Origin: JBLNDG01 sp050261415
GTDB lineage: Bacteria; Bacillota; Clostridia; Lutisporales; Lutisporaceae
Direction: 5' to 3'
NCBI GenBank assembly: GCA_050261415.1
Contig: JBLNDG010000170.1
Coordinates: forward strand, 1 to 10,252
DNA: 10,252 bases
Of the stretch, positions 6,235 through 10,252 are shown one piece after another. The notes beneath the pieces were generated by a model. The model had not been told where the DNA came from. It ran no database searches and was given only the letters and a program-made list of their open reading frames with translations. The translations under genes were made by a program, and so were the position numbers. Position 1 is the stretch's first letter, and each line of letters starts with the position of its first letter.

Positions 6235-6328
6235 GGATACAATTATCAGCTTGTTTGACATAGTTGGACATTGTCATACATCGTTGTACACTGTCCGACG
6301 ATTCAAGCTACGTATTACCCCTCTTTAA
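6224..6328 (+). CDS. possible 34-aa protein overlapping the end of rep
   Basis: A short frame (MMDKDTIISLFDIVGHCHTSLYTVRRFKLRITPL) begins inside the last codons of the replication initiator in the overlapping arrangement ATGATGGATAA, with AGGGG just upstream. Coupled translation is possible. The same DNA carries the five tandem decamers, which constrain the sequence for another reason, so coding is uncertain. No family is recognised. Confidence 0.25.
   Translation: MMDKDTIISLFDIVGHCHTSLYTVRRFKLRITPL
6251..6300. repeat. five tandem decamers, core GTYNKAC, downstream of rep
   Basis: Five adjacent 10-base units lie end to end: TTGTTTGACA, TAGTTGGACA, TTGTCATACA, TCGTTGTACA and CTGTCCGACG. Columns 3, 4, 8 and 9 (G, T, A, C) are invariant. 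Column 5 is always a pyrimidine and column 7 always G or T. Each unit is centred on a GT-N3-AC palindrome, and spacing is exactly one helical turn. The last unit matches 8 of 10 bases of the first upstream unit at 5128. This looks like an iteron array or a multi-site operator. Confidence 0.6.
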
Positions 6329-6397
6329 ACAAACTTCAATTTCTCCTACCTCAGCTCCTCAATATCTACCAAAATACACCCGTAAAGGACGATTCAA

Positions 6398-6934
6398 ATG
6401 TGTAAACGACAACTAAATACTTATCAAGTTCTAGGTAACATCGTAATAATCTTCACTCGGAAAGGAGAGCGGATATTGGTTGATTTTGATGATTTCCACA
6501 TGGTATCTGACTTTAATTGGTATCTGAGCAAAGGATATGCATACGCCTATGATAACACTCAGCAGAAGATTATCTCCATGCACCGCTTATTAATGAACCC
6601 ACCAGAATTCCTAGAAGTGGATCATATCAACCACCATCCATGGGATAATCGGCGTAGCAACCTCCGAATCACTACCACCGCCCAAAATCAATCCAATTCA
6701 AAGTTACGTATTGACAACACTTCAGGGTATAAAGGAGTTACATTCAATAAACGCCAGCGAAAATGGAGAGCACATATTAGGGCTGACGGAGAAAAGAAAC
6801 ATCTTGGGACTTTCAATACTATTGAAGAGGCTGTTAATGCCAGAGAACTTGCCGAGATTAAGTATTACGGGTGGTTTAACCCTATTCAGCAATCCTTGCC
6901 GCTTGTCTACAATCAATCTTCTATAGAAGAATAA
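6398..6934 (+). CDS. HNH endonuclease with AP2 DNA-binding domain (homing-type)
   Basis: A 178-aa protein with the layout of free-standing homing endonucleases. Residues 20-60 form a beta-rich lead-in. Residues 61-101 form the HNH core: MHRLLMNPP, then EVDHINHHPWDNRRSNLR, with His62, the DH pair (75-76), Asn84 and Asn88. Residues 109-158 form an AP2-like domain (SGYKGVTFNKRQRKWRAHI, then HLGTFNTIEEAVNARELAEIKYYG). Such proteins cut a specific DNA site and promote their own spread. AAAGGA lies seven bases before the ATG. It sits between the decamer array and a small membrane protein gene, with no sign that it interrupts another gene, so it is a free-standing copy. All key HNH residues seem present. 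Confidence 0.92.
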   Translation: MCKRQLNTYQVLGNIVIIFTRKGERILVDFDDFHMVSDFNWYLSKGYAYAYDNTQQKIISMHRLLMNPPEFLEVDHINHHPWDNRRSNLRITTTAQNQSNSKLRIDNTSGYKGVTFNKRQRKWRAHIRADGEKKHLGTFNTIEEAVNARELAEIKYYGWFNPIQQSLPLVYNQSSIEE

Positions 6935-7060
6935 CCTCAACCTGTCCCTTCTGTCCCACATTACCCAATAAATCAATCCCTCTTTAGTCAGTCTTAACTC
7001 CAACAACTCTAAAACCCTTTTACAGGTTGCCAACTCCACCCCAAAGCGAGGTGATTAGAA

Positions 7061-7210
7061 GTGCAGATCCTACAGACATTATGGGGCTTTAGTTTGCTAT
7101 TACTATTGTTCGTCTACCATGGACGCAAAAATTACCAGCTTGATATACCCATGTCCATCGTAACCACGCCAGCAGTAATACTAGGCATCCTGTTATTCAT
7201 ATTTCGCTAA
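7061..7210 (+). CDS. 49-aa small membrane protein
   Basis: A GTG start six bases after AGGTGA opens a 49-codon frame. It encodes two hydrophobic segments, about residues 3-19 (LLLLLFVY core) and 31-48 (ending AVILGILLFIF), joined by a short polar loop (HGRKNYQLDIP). Good ribosome binding site, paired membrane helices and a stop 18 bases before the MT-A70 start (whose AAAGGAG follows directly) make it a likely real gene. It is probably an inner-membrane protein co-transcribed with the methyltransferase. No family is recognised. Small plasmid or phage membrane proteins of this type can be entry-exclusion, holin-like or toxin proteins, and nothing here selects among these. Confidence 0.65.
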   Translation: MQILQTLWGFSLLLLLFVYHGRKNYQLDIPMSIVTTPAVILGILLFIFR

Positions 7211-7228
7211 AACAAAGGAGCTATCAAA

Positions 7229-7795
7229 ATGAATTTCAACATTCTATATGTAGATCCGCCTTGGCAATACCATTGTTACGATAAAAGTGATGCTGCCCAC
7301 GGTGCAGCTACATCTCACTACCCTACAATGCAATTCAAAGACCTAATTTCTCTCCCCATATCCGATATAACCGATACTAACTGCGCCATCTTTCTCTGGG
7401 TTACTGATCCATGTTTACCCGAAGGATTACAATTACTTGATGCTTGGGGATTCCGATTTGTTACCATCGGTTTTTACTGGGTTAAACTTAATAAGAATGG
7501 ATCTCCATGGTTCGGTTTAGGCCATTATACCCGAGGAAACCCTGAGATTTGTCTTCTGGGACTTAAAGGGCGGCTAAAGCGAATAGACAGGGCGGTTCCG
7601 AAACTCATAATGTCTCAAAGAGGAGAACATTCCGCCAAGCCACCAGAGGCTAGGGATAGAATAGTACGGCTCTATGGAGATTTACCCAGGCTTGAGGTAT
7701 TTGGAAGAGAACAAACGGATGGCTGGATGGTTATCGGGGATGAAATTGATGGTTTGGATATTCGAGATTCTCTAAAAAACTTAATAGCATCATAA
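7229..7795 (+). CDS. MT-A70-family N6-adenine DNA methyltransferase
   Basis: A 188-aa methyltransferase. The catalytic DPPW motif is at residues 9-12 (NILYVDPPWQY). Further MT-A70 features are the SHYPTMQFKDL block (about 29-39), IFLWVTDPCLPEGLQLLDAWGF (54-75), the GFYWVKLN strand, the GHYTRGNPEICLLGLKG block and the C-terminal SAKPPEARDRIVRLYGDLPRLEVFGRE. These occur in phage and plasmid MT-A70 enzymes, which transfer a methyl group from S-adenosylmethionine to adenine N6 in DNA. AAAGGAG lies eight bases before the ATG. No restriction nuclease is adjacent, so it is a solitary enzyme. Protection of the element from host restriction is inferred, in line with ardA and ardC on the other arm. A perfect hairpin follows the stop. 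Confidence 0.93.
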   Translation: MNFNILYVDPPWQYHCYDKSDAAHGAATSHYPTMQFKDLISLPISDITDTNCAIFLWVTDPCLPEGLQLLDAWGFRFVTIGFYWVKLNKNGSPWFGLGHYTRGNPEICLLGLKGRLKRIDRAVPKLIMSQRGEHSAKPPEARDRIVRLYGDLPRLEVFGREQTDGWMVIGDEIDGLDIRDSLKNLIAS

Positions 7796-7803
7796 ATACA
7801 ATG

Positions 7804-7831
7804 AGGGTTGTCCTAAAACTCGGACAACCCT
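7804..7831. terminator. perfect 10-bp hairpin between converging genes
   Basis: AGGGTTGTCC and GGACAACCCT form a perfect 10-bp stem with an 8-base loop, between the stop of the methyltransferase gene (plus) and that of the 65-aa gene (minus). Neither side has a long T run (TTTAAAC on the plus strand), but stem strength and position fit a bidirectional terminator. Confidence 0.75.
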
Positions 7832-7840
7832 TTAAACAAC

Positions 7841-8038
7841 TCACTCATCATAATACCGTTCGGGAGGACGGTTAACCTCATCATCACACCCCGATAGAAT
7901 ACGGAAAACTTTAAACCCACCTGCAAAGAATAAGATGATGATTACAAAAACAATTATCGGGAGAATGAAATGAATTAGAGCGATACCCAAAACGATTAAA
8001 CCGAAAATCTCAAACGGGCCTAATTTAGTTTTGCCCAT
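7841..8038 (-). CDS. 65-aa hypothetical membrane protein
   Basis: A small protein with a basic N-terminus (MGKTKLGPFE), one long hydrophobic stretch at about residues 12-41 (IVLGIALIHFILPIIVFVII) that may form one or two membrane helices, and an acidic, Pro/Arg-rich cytosolic or surface tail (CDDEVNRPPERYYDE). The ATG at 8038 follows AAGGCGGTGA. It lies 15 bases downstream of the NHL lipoprotein gene on the same strand and probably belongs to its operon. No family is recognised. Confidence 0.75.
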   Translation of the reverse strand: MGKTKLGPFEIFGLIVLGIALIHFILPIIVFVIIILFFAGGFKVFRILSGCDDEVNRPPERYYDE

Positions 8039-8053
8039 TATATCACCGCCTTA

Positions 8054-9041
8054 TTAAGGGGCTGGATCATATCGAACGACGTAATTATCGGCAGTAACAT
8101 AGACGCTTCCCGAAGCATCAACCGCAATCCCCACTGGGGAGAACTCAGTAACCCAGTCTGAATCAAGAGTCGTCCACTTAGTAATCAAATTGCCATTGGT
8201 ATCAAATTTTAAAATTTGGCTGTTTCCTTTATCAGCCAAATAAACATTGTCTGACGAATCAACTGTAATATCTTGGGGACTGTTAAATGTATCCCAGTCA
8301 ATACTTCCCCACTTCTTTAGGAATACCCCATTTGAACTAAATTTTTGAACACGATAATTAGGATTGGACTCAGTAACATATACATTATTTTGCGAGTCCA
8401 GTGCTATCCAATTGGGATTTTTAAACTGGCCATCTCCCGAACCTTCGGTTCCCCATTTAGCAAGAAAGTTGCCATCGGCATCAAACTTTTGAATGCGGTG
8501 ATTATTACAATCAGTGACATATATATTTCCTGCGGTATCCAGCGCCACATCCATGGGAAGATTAAACTGGCCATTACCTGAACCAGAACTTCCCCATTGT
8601 GTTACAAAAGTTAACTGAGGATCAGTCCAATAAATAGGACCCATACTATACTTTTGTATCCGATTATTATAGGTATCGGCGATATAAACTTACTGCTATT
8701 CCATATGGATCATTAAATTGACCATATCCAGTACCAGGTGTGCCCCACTTTAAACGCATCGTGCTTCCTTGAAATCGCTGAATACGACAATTTCCCGAAT
8801 CTACAACATAAATTATCCCGCTTGCATCAATGGCAATACCTTTGGGTAAAAGGAATTTGCCATCAGTCGAACCATTGCCACCCCAGTCATGCCCCCAGAC
8901 ATAAGATGGTTTTGATGGTGTAGGTGACGGTGTTGGATTAGGCGTTGTATTTGAATCGCCTCCTCCGCTGCCACCGCTGCAACCAACTAAAGCAACCACA
9001 AGCAATGTAGACAAAATAATAGCCCAAAGTAATCGTTTCAT
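8054..9041 (-). pseudogene. NHL-repeat lipoprotein split by a small deletion
   Basis: The N-terminus (MKRLLWAIILSTLLVVALVGC) is a lipoprotein signal with the lipidated Cys at 21, then a G/S and P/T linker. NHL repeats follow, short beta-propeller blades of the form GxFxxPxGIAVDxxGxVYVxDxxNxRIQKF. Blade 2 breaks at GIAV (about 8687-8693): the expected five residues (Asp-x-x-Gly-Asn type) before VYIADTYNNRIQKY are missing and the frame changes. This fits a 14-base deletion. From 8689 the remaining frame continues through four more blades to the stop at 8054, giving six blades. The first part ends early at codon 124. The start has AAGGAGG eight bases upstream. Such proteins are surface-exposed and usually bind ligands or partner proteins; the role here is unknown. 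A sequencing error must be considered, though 14 bases is large for one. Confidence 0.85.
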
Positions 9042-9063
9042 GGGGAATTCCTCCTTATCCTTT

Positions 9064-10252
9064 TTAATTGAACTTCTTTACTACGGTGGAAAAGCTATCG
9101 CGGAATGTCGCATATGGAACACCATTATCAATGTCCAGAAAAACGTGCATTACAGTCCCTTCAGAAATAGGAGAATCACCTACCGCTTGCCAACTAGAAC
9201 CATCATATTTCATCACATTGGCACCATTTCCCCTAAAAGCGATATAAGGGATACCGTTATATACACATAAGGATAAATAAATGGCATTATTACTAAAAGA
9301 ACCGAAAGAATCACCGCCTAAAGTAACCCAATTAGAACCATTAAACTTTTTCACATAGGAATTGGAGTTTGCATCTCTATATGCTACATAAGGAGTATCA
9401 TTATATACTGCAAGTGAAATATCTAAAGCCATGGTATTACTAACATCAATATAGGAACTGCCAACTTTCCGCCAATAAGTTCCATCAAACCTATTAACCA
9501 TAGCTTTATACGAACTATCCCAACCTTTATCCTGATAAGCCACATAGGGAATACTATTATCTATTGCCAATGAAATATATTTAGCTTCTCCATTGGAAAT
9601 TCCAGTATACGATAACCATCCGCCTCCGTTATACGATTTTATAGTTAACTTGTTTGAGTTATAAGCATCCCGATAAGCAACGTATACTGTACCAGTAATA
9701 TCATCAATAGCTATTGCAGTACAAGGATAATTTACATCCGATATGCCTATTTCGCCAATTACTTCCCAAGAAGGATAATAATAATCCGTATTGATTGTTT
9801 GAACAGTCACTTTATTGCCATTTGCTACATCACAGTAAGCAACATACGGTTTTCCAAGATTATCAACAGCTAAAGATACAGCCTTAGCTTCCCCTGTGGT
9901 GAAAAAACCAGCCACTGTATCCCATTTAGAACCGTTATAAAACCAAACATTACCCTTGGCAACTTGGTGTGTTTCAGGATCTGAGCCGAACGCTACATAC
10001 GGATGTCCATTATAAACAGCCAAAGCCAACGGTTCAGAATCGTAAAAATTGGCCTGGCCTACAATCTTCCAGGTTGCTATTTCAGGAGTTGGGTTAGGAG
10101 TAGGAGTGGGTGAACCTGGCTGGGTTGGGTTGGTTGGAGTTGGCGTAGGTGAAGGTATAGGATTTGATGAAGAACCTCCTCCACCACTACCGCATCCTGC
10201 TAATACAAGAATAAAGACAAGTAGAAACATCCAAACAAAGAACGACTTTTTC
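9064..10252 (-). CDS. surface lipoprotein with seven-blade beta-propeller-like repeats (start codon just outside the window)
   Basis: The signal peptide reads KKSFFVWMFLLVFILVLAGC. An internal ATG at 10230 exists, but in-frame codons continue to the edge, and the base at 10252 is G preceding AAA-AAG, so the natural start (MKKSFF...) probably lies at the next codon outside. The lipobox LAGC is followed by a Gly/Ser and then a Pro/Thr linker to about residue 50. After that come seven copies of a 45-50-residue unit ending in the strand PYVAY or a variant (HPYVAF, KPYVAY, TVYVAY, IPYVAY, TPYVAY, IPYIAF, VPYATF), each followed by a Gly/Trp segment (NGSxWxxVG). Seven such units fit a closed propeller. 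It is likely exported and anchored to the outer face of the membrane. The NHL lipoprotein gene starts 23 bases after it, so both share a transcript. The ligand is unknown. Confidence 0.88.
   Translation of the reverse strand, partial: KKSFFVWMFLLVFILVLAGCGSGGGGSSSNPIPSPTPTPTNPTQPGSPTPTPNPTPEIATWKIVGQANFYDSEPLALAVYNGHPYVAFGSDPETHQVAKGNVWFYNGSKWDTVAGFFTTGEAKAVSLAVDNLGKPYVAYCDVANGNKVTVQTINTDYYYPSWEVIGEIGISDVNYPCTAIAIDDITGTVYVAYRDAYNSNKLTIKSYNGGGWLSYTGISNGEAKYISLAIDNSIPYVAYQDKGWDSSYKAMVNRFDGTYWRKVGSSYIDVSNTMALDISLAVYNDTPYVAYRDANSNSYVKKFNGSNWVTLGGDSFGSFSNNAIYLSLCVYNGIPYIAFRGNGANVMKYDGSSWQAVGDSPISEGTVMHVFLDIDNGVPYATFRDSFSTVVKKFN

Larger units (their letters stand above)
611..7831. mobile_element. 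probable integrated plasmid/ICE-like element, decaying
   Basis: The boundaries are approximate. The region groups hallmark mobile-element genes: tyrosine recombinase, RadC, ArdC, ArdA, XRE regulator, rolling-circle-type initiator, homing endonuclease and MT-A70 methyltransferase. They lie in two divergent operons around an origin-like structure. The integrase lies at the left edge and the flanking genes look unrelated. No flanking direct repeat (attL/attR) could be found by eye, so the extent is a judgement from gene content. Confidence 0.55.

Noticed and set aside
6722..7039. Minus-strand frame opposite the HNH gene end
   Set aside because: It lies mostly antisense to the AP2 domain, lacks a ribosome binding site and shows no family features. 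Similar antisense frames over radC, ardC and the lipoprotein genes were dropped for the same reason.
8595..8606. Twelve-base match CATTGTGTTACA shared with the dif-like site at 1150-1161, as a possible second att site
   Set aside because: It lies inside an NHL coding repeat (ThrGlnTrpGly codons), and the other arm and the centre do not match.
1..10252. CRISPR array, tRNA or rRNA genes
   Set aside because: No regularly spaced long repeats, no cloverleaf-like segment and no rRNA-like stretch were seen.

Overview
The window looks like low-GC Bacillota, most likely a clostridial-type organism. Genes have strong AGGAGG-type ribosome binding sites, some GTG/TTG starts, AT-rich codon use and type II lipoprotein signals with P/T/S-rich linkers. 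The species cannot be named from the sequence.

Layout. 1-534 (minus) is a 3'-truncated gene of DUF5986-like appearance with a good promoter at 569-596. 611-1152 (minus) is a small tyrosine recombinase broken by a frameshift, with a dif-like inverted repeat (1134-1163) over its upstream region. 1443-4089 (minus) is an anti-restriction operon. In transcription order it holds a 17-codon leader, ardA (interrupted by an in-frame TAA), an ArdC-like ssDNA-binding/zincin protein, a 79-aa unknown, a RadC/JAB protein and a 76-aa unknown. Intrinsic terminators sit between its modules. 4090-4794 is mostly non-coding: a large G-run/C-run stem-loop at 4291-4346 and the remnant of a cysteine-rich gene (4424-4696). 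4795-7795 (plus) runs XRE regulator, rolling-circle-type replication initiator, HNH-AP2 endonuclease, 49-aa membrane protein and MT-A70 methyltransferase, closed by a perfect 10-bp hairpin. 7841-10252 (minus) holds a small membrane protein, a six-blade NHL lipoprotein split by a 14-base deletion, and a seven-blade repeat lipoprotein whose start codon lies one codon beyond the window edge.

Interpretation. About 0.6-7.8 kb reads as a decaying integrated plasmid/ICE-like element. It has a replication initiator, two anti-restriction proteins, a solitary adenine methyltransferase, RadC, a homing-type endonuclease and a dead integrase. The surface lipoprotein cluster to the right looks like host DNA or a separate cargo module.

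The most unusual signal is a family of tandem 10-bp repeats with core GTYNKAC. Two copies lie 150 bases upstream of the replication initiator's likely start and five lie just after its stop, all phased at one helical turn. Four separate genes in 10 kb carry apparent inactivating lesions (frameshift, two in-frame TAA codons, small deletion).
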